A DNA stretch of 64,000 bases from Sphingomonas sp. PP-CC-1A-547. Its GTDB lineage: Bacteria > Pseudomonadota > Alphaproteobacteria > Sphingomonadales > Sphingomonadaceae. The notes under the pieces are model-generated. The model searched no databases, was not told the DNA's origin, and saw nothing but the letters and a program-made list of their open reading frames with translations. This document shows, piece after piece, positions 51,721 to 60,617 of this stretch (position 1 is its first letter; the number at the start of each line of letters is the position of its first letter). The DNA lies in assembly GCF_003610375.1 (NCBI RefSeq), contig NZ_RAPZ01000013.1, positions 124,001 to 188,000 on the forward strand, read 5' to 3'. The translations under genes were made by a program, and so were the position numbers.

Positions 51721-53025
51721 ATGATGAAGACGGCTGTGCTCGCATTTCTAGGGCTGACGCTCGCCGGGTGTGCATATCCGTATACGCCCCCTGCCCTTGC
51801 ACCGATTACCACGCCTGCTCCGACCACGATGGCGGCGGCCGCGATACCGGGCGAGACTCGGGCGCCGGTTACCATCCTCGTGTCGATCGATGGCTTCCGG
51901 CCGGATTATCTCGACCGTGGCGTGACGCCCAACCTCAACCGGTTGCGCGCTGGCGGCGTGTTCGCGAGCATGCGGCCGTCGTTTCCGAGCATCACCTTTC
52001 CCAATCACTGGACGCTGGTGACCGGTCTGCGGCCCGATCGCAGCGGAATCGTCGGCAACAAGATGGAGGATCCGGCGCGGCCGGGCGAGACGTTCACGAT
52101 GGCGACGGACGATCCGTTCTGGTGGAGCGAGAGCTCGCCGATCTGGGTCGATGCGGAGAAGGCCGGGATCAGGACGGCGACGATGTTCTGGCCGGGCGCG
52201 AACGTCGCGGTCGGCGGCAAGGTGAAGCCCGACAGCCACGGCGCGATCGAGGGCGGGACGCGGCCGGAGGACTGGCAGCAGTTCAACCAGCAGGTTTCGG
52301 GGACGCAGCGGGTCAATGCAGTGCTCGACTGGATGCGGCGGCCGGCCGCGATCCGCCCCAAGCTGGTGACGCTGTATTTCGATACGGTCGACAGCGCGGG
52401 TCATGCGGGTGGGCCGGACAGCGCGGGCGTGGCTCAGGCGGTGGCGGATGTCGATGCGAGCATCGGCGCGCTGGTCGATGGGCTGGCCGCGCTGGGGCAG
52501 CGGGCGAACCTGGTGATCGTCGCGGATCACGGCATGGCGGCGACTAGCAGCACGCGGGTGGTGGCGCTCGATACGATCGCGGACAAGGCGGATTATCGCA
52601 CGGTCGAGACGGGGCCGTACGCGACCCTGTTCGCGGTGCCGGGGCATGAGTCGGCGTTGGAGGCGCGGTTGCTGACCCGCCACGATCATCTGCAATGCTG
52701 GCGCAAGGGGGAGATTCCGGCGCGGTTCCATTATGGGCGCAACCCGCGCGTGCCGAGCTATTTGTGCCTTGCCGATGTCGGCTGGCGGGTCGATCCGAGC
52801 GCGCCGACCAAGGCTTCGGTCGGTGGGATGCACGGCTATGACAACATGGCGCCGGAGATGCGCGCGCTGTTCATCGCCAACGGACCGGCGTTTGCGCGCG
52901 GCAAGACGATTGCGAGCTTCGACAACGTCGCGATCGAGCCCTTGTTACGCGACCTGATCGGGTTGCCGGCCGAAGCGGGGCTGGACGGCACCGACGCCCC
53001 CTTCCAGAAGGTGCTGCAACGATAA
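51721..53025 (+). CDS. NPP-type nucleotide pyrophosphatase/phosphodiesterase lipoprotein
   Basis: 434 residues. The lipoprotein signal is KTAVLAFLGLTLAGC. The alkaline-phosphatase/NPP fold is shown by VTILVSIDGFRPDYLDRGVT (first metal Asp), FPSITFPNHWTLVTGLRPDR (catalytic Thr in ITFPNH), PKLVTLYFDTVDSAGHAGGP (metal Asp/His pair) and NLVIVADHGMAATSSTRVV (DHG). Further metal ligand: GGMHGYDNMAPEMRALFIAN. Such enzymes cleave nucleotide sugars and phosphodiesters, here at the periplasmic face of a membrane. The initiation codon may be ATG 51721 or the next ATG at 51724. Confidence 0.9.
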   Translation: MMKTAVLAFLGLTLAGCAYPYTPPALAPITTPAPTTMAAAAIPGETRAPVTILVSIDGFRPDYLDRGVTPNLNRLRAGGVFASMRPSFPSITFPNHWTLVTGLRPDRSGIVGNKMEDPARPGETFTMATDDPFWWSESSPIWVDAEKAGIRTATMFWPGANVAVGGKVKPDSHGAIEGGTRPEDWQQFNQQVSGTQRVNAVLDWMRRPAAIRPKLVTLYFDTVDSAGHAGGPDSAGVAQAVADVDASIGALVDGLAALGQRANLVIVADHGMAATSSTRVVALDTIADKADYRTVETGPYATLFAVPGHESALEARLLTRHDHLQCWRKGEIPARFHYGRNPRVPSYLCLADVGWRVDPSAPTKASVGGMHGYDNMAPEMRALFIANGPAFARGKTIASFDNVAIEPLLRDLIGLPAEAGLDGTDAPFQKVLQR

Positions 53026-53036
53026 GAGGAGAGGTT

Positions 53037-53498
53037 GTGCAGTATTTCGAGGATATCGAGGTCGGTCGGACTGCGTCGTTCGGTTCTTATGCCGTCACGC
53101 GCGAGGAGGTGATGGACTTCGCGGCGAAATACGATCCGCAGCCGTTTCACCTGTCCGACGAGGCGGCCGCGCAGACGCATTTCGGGCGGTTGTCGGCGAG
53201 CGGCTGGCATACGTGCGCGATGGTGATGTCGATGGTGGTCGCAAACCTGAAGGATAATCAGCAGGCCGGGCTCGGGTCGCCGGGGATCGACGAACTGAAG
53301 TGGGTGAAGCCGGTGTATCCGGGGGACACTCTGCGCTGCGAGACCGAGATCCTGGAGAAACGCGTGTCGGCAAGCCGGCCGGAGATGGGAATCTTCAAGA
53401 GCCGGATGCGGGTGTTCAACCAGGACGACGTTATGGTGATGACGTTCGTGTCGAACGGGCTGGTCGCGACGCGCCCCACGGATGCGAACGCCAGTTGA
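53037..53498 (+). CDS. MaoC-like dehydratase (hot-dog fold)
   Basis: 153 residues, single MaoC/hot-dog domain. MQYFEDIEVGRTASFGSYAV starts it. The hydratase motif is VMDFAAKYDPQPFHLSDEAA, with the Asp-(x)4-His pair (D..PFH) of R-specific enoyl-CoA hydratases, and HFGRLSASGWHTCAMVMSMV follows. It probably adds water to an acyl-CoA double bond, but members also act in other pathways. The start codon is GTG 53037, with AGAGG three bases upstream and the NPP stop just before it, so the two genes probably form an operon. Confidence 0.86.
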   Translation: MQYFEDIEVGRTASFGSYAVTREEVMDFAAKYDPQPFHLSDEAAAQTHFGRLSASGWHTCAMVMSMVVANLKDNQQAGLGSPGIDELKWVKPVYPGDTLRCETEILEKRVSASRPEMGIFKSRMRVFNQDDVMVMTFVSNGLVATRPTDANAS

Positions 53499-53549
53499 TT
53501 GCCGAGCCGTTGCCCTGATGGATGGCTGACGGCCTTCCCGATGCAGCAA

Positions 53550-53750
53550 TAATTCACGCGAAGGCGCGAAGGCGCGAAGAGAAGGTTTGTTCACGCGGAG
53601 ACGCGGAGACGCGGAGAGTTTTTGAATGGCAGAGCTTTGGGTGGGGTTCGCTACCGCCACCCGGGCTAGGCGCTCTCACCCCGAGTTACCCCCTGCGTCT
53701 CCGCGTCTCCGCGTGAAATCGAAGTTTTCTCTTCGTGCCTTCGCGTGAAC
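53550..53750. repeat. Nested palindromic element (family C)
   Basis: Two sets of inverted arms, one inside the other. Outer: TTCACGCGAAGGCGCGAAGG (53551-53583) with its mirror TTCGTGCCTTCGCGTGAA (53727-53749). Inner: TTCACGCGGAGACGCGGAGA (53590-53618) with its mirror at 53693-53716. It fills the gap between the MaoC gene and the glycine-rich lipoprotein; no gene is seen there. Confidence 0.85.
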
Positions 53751-53763
53751 CAACCTGCTCTAG

Positions 53764-54501
53764 TTACTGCGCTGGACGGCCGCCGCCGCGGTTGCCACCG
53801 CCCTGACGTCCGCCACCGAAGCGCTGTCCGCCGCCGAAACGCTGGCCGCCGCCGCCGTGATTGCCTCGGAACGCGCCGTCGCCGCGATTGCCGCGGAAGC
53901 CACCTTGCGCCTGGGGCTGCTGCGGGTTGGTGACCTGGCCGGGCTGGGCAGGCTGCCTGGGTTGACCGAACTGGCCGCGATCGGGGCCACGGCCGCGATC
54001 CCAGCCTTGGCCGGGACCTCGCCCGGGACGGCCGTTGCCGAACTGGCCTTGACCGGGCGTGCCGGGATTATTCTGATAGCCCGGACGGTTGCCACGCCAG
54101 CCGCCGTCCCGGCCGCCATTGCCTCGGTTGCCAAAGCCGCCCCAGTTGCCGCGGCCACCGTCGTTGCGGTTGCCGCGATATTGCTGGCGGCCCTGCCAGT
54201 AGCGCTGCTGGTTGCCGTTCCAGCGGTGCGGGCGGCGGTAGCGGTCGTAGACGTACACGCCTGAGCCGGGATAGTAATAATCCCCGCTCCAGCCGTAGTA
54301 GGAGTTCAGGCCGCCATAGCCTGCAAAGCCGTCATAGCCGCCGCCGTAACTTGCACCGTGATAGCCGTCGCCGTAGCCACCGCCGTAATAAGGGTCACTG
54401 GCATAGCCGACGCCCGCGCCGCCATAGCCGTAACCATCAGTGCAGCCTGCGACGCCTAGTCCGAGACCCAAGGCTAGGCCGATAATGCCGAAGCGCTTCA
54501 T
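53764..54501 (-). CDS. Glycine-rich RGG-repeat lipoprotein
   Basis: About 245 residues. The lipoprotein signal (KRFGIIGLALGLGLGVAGC) is followed by a Gly/Tyr-rich stretch (GYGYGGAGVGYASDPYYGGG) and an RWNGNQQRYWQGRQQYRGNR block. A long Gly/Arg/Asn/Gln-rich tail follows, with RGG and FGGGQRFGGG repeats. The Tyr/Gly part resembles glycine-rich outer-envelope proteins; the RGG part resembles RNA- or anion-binding tails. ATG 54501 gives the better signal peptide; two extra residues precede it in the longest frame. Function unknown. Confidence 0.75.
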   Translation of the reverse strand: MKRFGIIGLALGLGLGVAGCTDGYGYGGAGVGYASDPYYGGGYGDGYHGASYGGGYDGFAGYGGLNSYYGWSGDYYYPGSGVYVYDRYRRPHRWNGNQQRYWQGRQQYRGNRNDGGRGNWGGFGNRGNGGRDGGWRGNRPGYQNNPGTPGQGQFGNGRPGRGPGQGWDRGRGPDRGQFGQPRQPAQPGQVTNPQQPQAQGGFRGNRGDGAFRGNHGGGGQRFGGGQRFGGGRQGGGNRGGGRPAQ

Positions 54502-54650
54502 AAACATGGAGGTTCTCCCGTACGTGGAGAGCGGACACTACGCGCCGCCATTCATCGTATAACGGAGTCGGTATGTCGCAAGTTCCATGAATGGGGTCTG
54601 ACGGGTTTGGGGCTGGCGCGAGCGCCTGTGCGGATGAGGCGCCCTCCCTC

Positions 54651-54734
54651 TACTGTTCCCTCGCGCACGCGGGGGTCGAGGGTAGCGGTGCGCTACGGTA
54701 TTTAGCTGGGCCCCCGCGGCCGCGGGGGAACAAA
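54651..54734. repeat. Palindromic element upstream of the lipoprotein (family E)
   Basis: CTGTTCCCTCGCGCACGCGG at the left and CCCCGCGGCCGCGGGGGAAC at the right are paired hairpins around a short centre. Related to 44069-44152. It lies between apt and the Gly-rich lipoprotein gene. Confidence 0.7.
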
Positions 54735-54764
54735 GGCCGGGGGGCTTCCGCGGCAAGCGCGTGG

Positions 54765-55313
54765 TCAGTGGCCGGGGAAGTGGATCAGGGCGGTTGCTTC
54801 GATGCCGTCGGTGCGCAGTGCGTCCGCACCGCCTAGGTCCGGCAGGTCGACCAGGAACTGGGCTTGCGTGACGACCGCACCAGCCTTGTGGAGGAGGCGG
54901 ACGGCGGCGCGGGCGGTGCCGCCGGTGGCGATCAGGTCGTCGACCAGCAGGACGCGGGCGCCGGGGGCGAAGGCGTCGGCGTGGATCGCGATGCGGTCGG
55001 TGCCGTATTCGAGCGCGTAGTCCTCTGCGATGGTGGCGCCGGGGAGCTTGCCGTCCTTGCGGATCAGCAGGACGCCGGCCTTCAGCGGTGCGGCGAGCGC
55101 GGCGGCGAACAGGAAGCCGCGGGCTTCGATGCCGGCGACCAGATCGACGGGGCCGGAGACCGCCGCGACCATCCGCTCGATCGCGGTCGCCCAGCCGTGT
55201 GGGTCGAGCAGCAAGGTGGTGATGTCGCGGAACTGGATGCCGGGCTTGGGGAAGTCCGGAATGGTACGGATCAGCGCCTTCAGGTCGGCGTTGCGCTCGT
55301 TGGTCTCGGACAT
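54765..55313 (-). CDS. apt: Adenine phosphoribosyltransferase
   Basis: 182 residues, standard length. It salvages adenine with PRPP to AMP. It shows DLKALIRTIPDFPKPGIQFR, ITTLLLDPHGWATAIERMVA and VDLVAGIEARGFLFAAALAA, then the PRPP loop ARVLLVDDLIATGGTARAAV. It is a separate gene, 139 bp from the petC end; there is no reason to link it to the bc1 operon. Confidence 0.97.
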   Translation of the reverse strand: MSETNERNADLKALIRTIPDFPKPGIQFRDITTLLLDPHGWATAIERMVAAVSGPVDLVAGIEARGFLFAAALAAPLKAGVLLIRKDGKLPGATIAEDYALEYGTDRIAIHADAFAPGARVLLVDDLIATGGTARAAVRLLHKAGAVVTQAQFLVDLPDLGGADALRTDGIEATALIHFPGH

Positions 55314-55452
55314 GGACGTTCCCTTCTTCGCGCGAAGCGGCGGCCGTATCGCGGTGCTGCGCGACGGCCAAAACGAAAGCGGCGGATCAGGCTGTTCGCC
55401 CGTCCGCCGCTCCCTCTATCCTTGCGCCCTTACCGCGGGAGCCCGGCCGTCA

Positions 55453-56295
55453 TCAATGCTTAACGTCGCGCCAGACGTTCTGGTACGCGCCCCAGGCGAG
55501 GCCGCAGAAGATCAGGATGAAGATGATCGACGCGAACCCGGCGGCATGGCGCGCCTCGAGGTTAGGCTCGGCGGTCCAGGTCAGGAACGCCGCGACGTCC
55601 GTCGACATCTGCTCCTTGGTCGCCTTCGTCCCGTCCGCATAGCCGACCTGACCATCGGACGTCAGCGGTGGCGGCATCGCGATGTTGAGGTTCGCGAAAT
55701 ACGGGTTGTAGTGCAGACCCTCAGGCGTCTTGATGTCCGGGAATTCCTTCAGCATCTTCGCCGACTGCGGCTGGTAGCCGGTCAGCAGCGAGTGGATGTA
55801 CGCACCACCATCATGGCGTGCCTTGGTCATCAGCGATAGGTCGGGCGGCAGCGCGTTGTTGTTGGCGGCGCGGGCGGCGACGTCGTTGGCGAACGGCAGC
55901 GGGAAGTGATCCGACGGGATGTTCTTCCGCGTGGCCGCCTCGCCCGTCTCCGGGTTGATCGACGGCTGCTCGATCACCCACTGGTTGGCGATCGCCTTAA
56001 CCTCGGGCTCCGAATAGCCGATCTTCTGCAAGTCGCGGAACGCCACCAGGCGCAGCGAGTGGCAGGCCGCGCAAACTTCCTTGTAGACCTGGAAACCGCG
56101 CTGGAGCTGGCGACGGTCGAACTTGCCGAACACGCCGTTCGAGGCGAGGTCCAGCTCCTTCGGGTGGAGATGATACTCGCTCTCGGCGGTGGCCGCGACG
56201 GGGTCGGTGATGGCCCCGTAGACGCTGCCGAACAGCGCGATGCCGAGCACCAGCACGAAGGCCGCGCCGACCAGGGATGCGATGAGACGAACCAT
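55453..56295 (-). CDS. petC: Cytochrome c1 of the bc1 complex
   Basis: 280 residues. It accepts electrons from the Rieske protein and passes them to cytochrome c. The haem-binding motif VYKEVCAACHSLRLVAFRDL contains CxxCH. Other family regions are YVHSLLTGYQ-like IHSLLTGYQPQSAKML, MPPPLTSDGQVGYADGTKAT with the conserved MPPP and haem Met region, and a C-terminal membrane anchor (FIFILIFCGLAWGAYQNVWR). An N-terminal hydrophobic segment (LIASLVGAAFVLVLGIALFG) is a signal or anchor. Third gene of the pet operon, 21 bp after petB. Confidence 0.96.
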   Translation of the reverse strand: MVRLIASLVGAAFVLVLGIALFGSVYGAITDPVAATAESEYHLHPKELDLASNGVFGKFDRRQLQRGFQVYKEVCAACHSLRLVAFRDLQKIGYSEPEVKAIANQWVIEQPSINPETGEAATRKNIPSDHFPLPFANDVAARAANNNALPPDLSLMTKARHDGGAYIHSLLTGYQPQSAKMLKEFPDIKTPEGLHYNPYFANLNIAMPPPLTSDGQVGYADGTKATKEQMSTDVAAFLTWTAEPNLEARHAAGFASIIFILIFCGLAWGAYQNVWRDVKH

Positions 56296-56316
56296 GTGTG
56301 TGTCCTCTAGTTCGTA

Positions 56317-57627
56317 TCAGTGCGCGGTGTGCGGCGCAGAAGCCGTCGACAGCGCGGTCTGGGCCGGGCTCGTACCACCGTGATTGGCCAGGACGGCCTC
56401 GGTGATCGAGTTAGGCAACGGCCGCGGACGCTCGGCGCGCGAGATCAGCGGCAGGATGATCAGGAAATGCGCGAAGTAATAGGCCGCGCAGATCTGGCTC
56501 AGGATCACGTAGGTCGCCGTCGCCGGTGCACCGCCGCAATAGCCGAGGATCAGGATGTCGGCGACCAGCACCCAGAACGCGATCCGCGCCTTCGGACGAT
56601 AGTTCATCGACCGCACCGGCGAACTGTCCAGCCAGGGCAGAAAGAACAGCAGCAGGATCGAGCCGAACATCGCCAGCACGCCCCAGAGTTTGGCCGGCAG
56701 GATGAAGTCCGCGGTGAAGGCGCGCAGGATCGCGTAGAACGGCCAGAAATACCATTCGGGGACGATGTGCGCGGGCGTCGAGAGCGGGTTCGCCGGAATG
56801 TAATTGTCCGGGTGGCCGAGATAATTCGGGAAGAAGAACAGCAGGCCGGCGAAGATCAGCATGAAGATGCCGAGCCCGAAGCCGTCCTTGGCGGTGTAGT
56901 ATGGGTGGAACGGGACGGTGTCCTGCTCGCCCTTCACGTCGACGCCGGTCGGGTTGTTCGAACCCGGAATGTGCAGCGCCCAGATGTGCAGGATAATGAC
57001 GCCCGCGATCACGAACGGCAGCAGGTAATGCAGCGAGAAGAAGCGGTTGAGCGCGGCATTGTCCGGTGCGAATCCGCCCAGCAGCCAGATGCGGATGGTG
57101 TCGCCGACCAGCGGGATCGCCGAGAAGAACCCGGTGATGACCTGCGCGCCCCAGAAGCTCATCTGGCCCCACGGAAGCACGTAGCCCATGAACGCGGTCG
57201 CCATCATCAGCAGGAAGATCACCACGCCGAGCAGCCACACCATCTCGCGCGGTGCCTTGTACGAGCCGTAATAGAGCCCGCGGAAGATGTGCGTGTAGAC
57301 GACGATGAAGAACATCGAGGCGCCGTTCGCGTGGGCGTAGCGCAGGAACCAGCCGGCGTTGACGTCGCGCATGATGCTCTCGACCGAGTCGAATGCGACC
57401 GCGCCGTTGGCGGCATAGTGCATCGCCAGCACGATGCCGGTGACGATCTGGATCGCCAGCGCGGCGCCGGCGAGGACGCCGAAGTTCCAGAAGTAATTGA
57501 GGTTGCGCGGGACGGGATAGCCGCCGCCGAGTGAATTGTAGACGAGCCGGGGAACGGGAAGCCGCTCGTCCAGCCACCGCGTCAGCGGCAGCTTCGGTTC
57601 GTATTGCTTGGCCCAGGGAAAGCTCAT
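56317..57627 (-). CDS. petB: Cytochrome b of the bc1 complex
   Basis: 436 residues with about eight membrane helices. It holds two haems b and both quinol sites. Clear blocks: [60 protein letters not shown] and [20 protein letters not shown] (haem His pairs). Others are [39 protein letters not shown] and [15 protein letters not shown] with the PEWY quinol-site motif. The C-terminus has an extra ~25-residue tail. Ten bases after petA, same operon. Confidence 0.97.
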   Translation of the reverse strand: MSFPWAKQYEPKLPLTRWLDERLPVPRLVYNSLGGGYPVPRNLNYFWNFGVLAGAALAIQIVTGIVLAMHYAANGAVAFDSVESIMRDVNAGWFLRYAHANGASMFFIVVYTHIFRGLYYGSYKAPREMVWLLGVVIFLLMMATAFMGYVLPWGQMSFWGAQVITGFFSAIPLVGDTIRIWLLGGFAPDNAALNRFFSLHYLLPFVIAGVIILHIWALHIPGSNNPTGVDVKGEQDTVPFHPYYTAKDGFGLGIFMLIFAGLLFFFPNYLGHPDNYIPANPLSTPAHIVPEWYFWPFYAILRAFTADFILPAKLWGVLAMFGSILLLFFLPWLDSSPVRSMNYRPKARIAFWVLVADILILGYCGGAPATATYVILSQICAAYYFAHFLIILPLISRAERPRPLPNSITEAVLANHGGTSPAQTALSTASAPHTAH

Positions 57628-57637
57628 GGTGTTTTCC

Positions 57638-58222
57638 TCAGCCTATCGTGACGACGGTGTCGGAGTTGAAGGCGTAGTCCGGAACGTGGAGGTTCGACGG
57701 AGCGGGGCCTTTGCGGATGCGTGCGGCGGTGTCGTAGGCCGAGCCGTGGCACGGGCAGAAATAGCCGCCGAACGGCCCTTTGTTCTCGCCCTCGCCCGCG
57801 CCGAGCGGAACGCAGCCGAGATGCGTGCAGACGCCCAGCGTGATCAGCCAGTTCTTCTTGCCTGCCTTGGTGCGCTGCTCCAGCGTCTGCGGATCGCGCA
57901 GCGTTGAGATGTCGACGGCGTCGGCTTCCGAAATTTCCTTCGGCGTCAGGTTGCGGACGAAGAGAGGCTGCTTGCGGAAGCTGGTCTTGATCGCCTGGCC
58001 GGGAAGGATCTTCGACAGGTCGATCTCGGTGGTCGACTGCGCGAGCACGTCTGCGCTCGGGTTCATCTGGTTGATCAGCGGCAGGACGATCGCGACCGCG
58101 CCTACCCCTGCGAAGGATACCGCGGCGATGTTGATGAAATCACGGCGGCGAGGATCATGGGCCTCTTCGTGAAACGGCTCTGGCGATTCGCCGGGAGGAA
58201 CCATGTCGTCGACTGTCGCCAT
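57638..58222 (-). CDS. petA: Rieske iron-sulphur protein of the bc1 complex
   Basis: 194 residues. A membrane-anchor helix ([22 protein letters not shown]) includes a Tat-type RRDF motif near the start. Then come the hinge and the Rieske [2Fe-2S] domain with the cluster pairs [15 protein letters not shown] (box I, Cys/His) and [16 protein letters not shown] (box II, Cys/His). It transfers electrons from quinol to cytochrome c1. First gene of petABC, reading away from trmL. Confidence 0.97.
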   Translation of the reverse strand: MATVDDMVPPGESPEPFHEEAHDPRRRDFINIAAVSFAGVGAVAIVLPLINQMNPSADVLAQSTTEIDLSKILPGQAIKTSFRKQPLFVRNLTPKEISEADAVDISTLRDPQTLEQRTKAGKKNWLITLGVCTHLGCVPLGAGEGENKGPFGGYFCPCHGSAYDTAARIRKGPAPSNLHVPDYAFNSDTVVTIG

Positions 58223-58407
58223 TCATCTCGCCCTTGCACGTTATTTTTTTCGTGGCCTGGCGGGGTTTCCGGTTTCGACGAACCGTTGCCCACCCTGCCC
58301 GACCGTCCCCACGGAGGCTGGCCTTTGATAGACGGCGGGGTGCGGGTTTGCCAACTGCATTTTGCTTTGGGTTACCGTCCGGCCCTCTTCGCGCTAAGGG
58401 ATCGGGC

Positions 58408-58857
58408 ATGAGAATTGCCCTCTATCAGCCCGATATCGCCGGAAATGTCGGCGCGATCCTGCGGACCGCAGCGTGCATGGGGATCGGCGTCGACCTGATC
58501 GAACCGATGGGATTCACCTGGAGTGAGAAGGCGGTCGCGCGCTCGGGGATGGATTATGTGGGGGCGGTCGACGTGGTGCGGCATGTCGATTGGGACACTT
58601 TCCTGGCGCAGGTACAGGGGCGGATCGCGTTGCTGACGACGAAGGGCGCGGTGCGACTGGATGTCGCCGAGTTTCGCGAGGACGACGTGTTGTTGATGGG
58701 GAGCGAGGGGACTGGGGTGCCTGAGGAGGTGCATGCGCGCGCCGATGTGCGGGTGCTGATCCCGATGCGGCCTGGGTTGCGGTCGATGAACATTTCCGTG
58801 GCGACCGGGATCGTCGCGGCGGAGGCCTTGCGGCAAACCGGCGGCTGGCCGGCATGA
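58408..58857 (+). CDS. trmL: tRNA (cytidine/uridine-34-2'-O)-methyltransferase
   Basis: 149 residues, SPOUT superfamily with a deep trefoil knot. It methylates the wobble ribose of tRNA-Leu in E. coli. Motifs: MRIALYQPDIAGNVGAILRT (first knot), DLIEPMGFTWSEKAVARSG, LLMGSEGTGVPEEVHARADV and VLIPMRPGLRSMNISVATGI (knot/SAM site). ATG 58408 sets the normal N-terminus; the frame is open far upstream without coding signs. Divergent from petABC. Confidence 0.94.
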   Translation: MRIALYQPDIAGNVGAILRTAACMGIGVDLIEPMGFTWSEKAVARSGMDYVGAVDVVRHVDWDTFLAQVQGRIALLTTKGAVRLDVAEFREDDVLLMGSEGTGVPEEVHARADVRVLIPMRPGLRSMNISVATGIVAAEALRQTGGWPA

Positions 58858-58859
58858 CT

Positions 58860-58982
58860 CTTCTGCTCCCCTCCCTGGAAGGGAGGGGTCGGGGGTGGGT
58901 CGGCCGGCTTTAGCCACCAGCGGTCGGATGCGCGGACGCCGACCCACCCCCAGCCCCTCCCTTCCAGGGAGGGGAGCAGAAG
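58860..58982. repeat. Palindromic element between trmL and hemF (family A)
   Basis: TTCTGCTCCCCTCCCTGGAA with GGGAGGGG at the left and CCTCCCTTCCAGGGAGGGGA with GCAGAA at the right. It has the same arms as the copies at 38694 (in glyS) and 46881. Confidence 0.9.
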
Positions 58983-59050
58983 AGGCAGCCCTCATCGCCG
59001 GTACGCCCGTTACCCTTTCAAGCGTGGCTCGCCGCCGGTAAGACGCCCGC

Positions 59051-59893
59051 ATGATCGACCTCGACCCCCAGCAAGCCGCCGCCCGAACCTGGTTCGAATC
59101 CCTGCGCGATCGCATCTGCGCGGAGTTCGAGGCGATCGAGCGGGAGGCGGGCTCCGACGCGTCGTTCGAGTACATGCCGTGGGACCGGATCGATCCGTCG
59201 GGTGAACCCGGCGGCGGCGGCGTGCGCGGCGTCATGAAGGGCAAGGTCTTCGAGAAGGTCGGCGTCAACGTCTCGACCGTCGGTGGGACGTTCGAAGGCG
59301 ATTTCGCCAAGTCGATCCACGGGGCCGGCGAAGACCCCCGCTTCTTCGCGACCGGGATCAGCCTGGTCGCGCACATGACCAACCCGCACGTGCCCGCGGT
59401 TCACATGAACTGTCGCTTCCTCAACACGACCAAGCGCTGGTTCGGCGGCGGCGGCGATCTCAACCCGCCCTTGCCGATCGAGGAGGATACGGTCGACTTT
59501 CACGCAACGATGAAGGCGGCGTGCGACGCGCACGATCCGGCGCACTATCCCCGGTTCAAGGAATGGGCGGAGACGTATTTCTACATCCCGCACCGGAAAG
59601 TGAGCCGCGGTGCGGGCGGCATCTTCTTCGACCATCTCGACGGTGATTTCGACGCGAACTTCGCGTTCACTCGCGATGTCGGCGAGGCGTTTCTAGATGC
59701 CTATCCGCGGATCGTGCGGCGGCGGATGGATACGCCGTTCGATGCGGCCGACGAGGCGCAGATGCTCGAATGGCGCGGGCGGTATGCCGAGTTCAATCTC
59801 GTCTATGATCGCGGCACGCTGTTCGGGCTGAAGACCGGTGGCAACATCGACGCGATCCTGATGAGCCTGCCGCCGCGCGCGACGTGGTCGTGA
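59051..59893 (+). CDS. hemF: Coproporphyrinogen III oxidase, oxygen-dependent
   Basis: 280 residues. It converts coproporphyrinogen III to protoporphyrinogen IX with O2. Conserved regions are FEYMPWDRIDPSGEPGGGGV, GMVFEKVGVN-like KVFEKVGVNVSTVGGTFEGD, FFATGISLVAHMTNPHVPAV, HMNCRFLNTTKRWFGGGGDL, FYIPHRKVSRGAGGIFFDHL, and the C-terminal EWRGRYAEFNLVYDRGTLFG and LKTGGNIDAILMSLPP. All are characteristic of HemF. A gap of four bases precedes the acetyltransferase gene, so the pair is cotranscribed. Confidence 0.96.
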   Translation: MIDLDPQQAAARTWFESLRDRICAEFEAIEREAGSDASFEYMPWDRIDPSGEPGGGGVRGVMKGKVFEKVGVNVSTVGGTFEGDFAKSIHGAGEDPRFFATGISLVAHMTNPHVPAVHMNCRFLNTTKRWFGGGGDLNPPLPIEEDTVDFHATMKAACDAHDPAHYPRFKEWAETYFYIPHRKVSRGAGGIFFDHLDGDFDANFAFTRDVGEAFLDAYPRIVRRRMDTPFDAADEAQMLEWRGRYAEFNLVYDRGTLFGLKTGGNIDAILMSLPPRATWS

Positions 59894-59897
59894 TCCA

Positions 59898-60491
59898 GTG
59901 GCGCTAATCCCGGTTGCCGACGATGTCCTCGCGACGATCGTCACGACGCTGGAAATGCGAACGCGGCCACCGCTGCGGCCGAGCCCGGGATCGCGGTTGC
60001 GGCTTGTGAAGTGGGAGCGGCCCGCGCTGGAGAAGTATCGCGCGCTGTTCCGGCGGGTGGGGAGCCCGTGGCTGTGGTTCTCGCGGCTGGTGATGGCGGA
60101 CGATGCGCTGTCGGCGATCGTGCATGATCCGGGAATCGCAGTGTATGCGGTGCTCGATCCGGCGGGGATCGAGGTCGGGATGCTCGAACTCGATTTCCGC
60201 GTGGCGGGGGCGTGCGAGATCTCGTATTTCGGGCTGATCCCGGAGCTGGCGGGACAGGGGCACGGCCGGTGGTTGATGGCCGAGGCTTGCGCACGCGCCT
60301 GGGCGAAGGGGGTTGAGCGGGTCTGGCTACACACCTGCACGCTCGATCATCCTAGCGCGCTGGGGTTTTATTGGGCGCAGGGGTTCGTGGCGGTGAAGCG
60401 GACGATCGAGACGTTTCCCGATCCGCGGGCTTCCGGCTTGTTGCCGCCGGAGACGGCGCCGCAGATCCCGTATTTGGGTAAGCGGGGCTAG
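59898..60491 (+). CDS. GNAT-family acetyltransferase
   Basis: 197 residues with a start at GTG 59898, four bases after hemF. The GNAT core: LEVGMLELDFRVAGACEISY-type beta4, FGLIPELAGQGHGRWLMAEA (motif A, Q-x-G-H-G), and LHTCTLDHPSALGFYWAQGF (motif B with the HPSAxxxY pattern of small-molecule acetyltransferases). It may acetylate an amine of a small metabolite. Linked to hemF only by position. Confidence 0.84.
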   Translation: MALIPVADDVLATIVTTLEMRTRPPLRPSPGSRLRLVKWERPALEKYRALFRRVGSPWLWFSRLVMADDALSAIVHDPGIAVYAVLDPAGIEVGMLELDFRVAGACEISYFGLIPELAGQGHGRWLMAEACARAWAKGVERVWLHTCTLDHPSALGFYWAQGFVAVKRTIETFPDPRASGLLPPETAPQIPYLGKRG

Positions 60492-60501
60492 GTAGAAAAA
60501 C

Positions 60502-60559
60502 ATGTTTCCCCGCGAAGGCGGGGATCCAGACTGGGCTCCCGCCTTCGCGGGAGAACAAG
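60502..60559. repeat. Short palindromic element (family D)
   Basis: CATGTTTCCCCGCGAAGGCG, then GGGATCCAGACTGGGC, then TCCCGCCTTCGCGGGAGAAC: the same element as at 51577-51633. It follows the GNAT stop by ten bases. Confidence 0.85.
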
Positions 60560-60617
60560 GAGGCGGTAGGAGCATGTGTGATGCTTCTGGCCTCGGACTA
60601 GCTTTGAGGCTCGCCCC

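Noticed and set aside
49917-51875. A 652-codon minus-strand frame with His/Met/Arg repeats
   Set aside because: The repeats are the complement of the real Met/His-rich protein encoded on the plus strand, which has a signal peptide and normal codon use.
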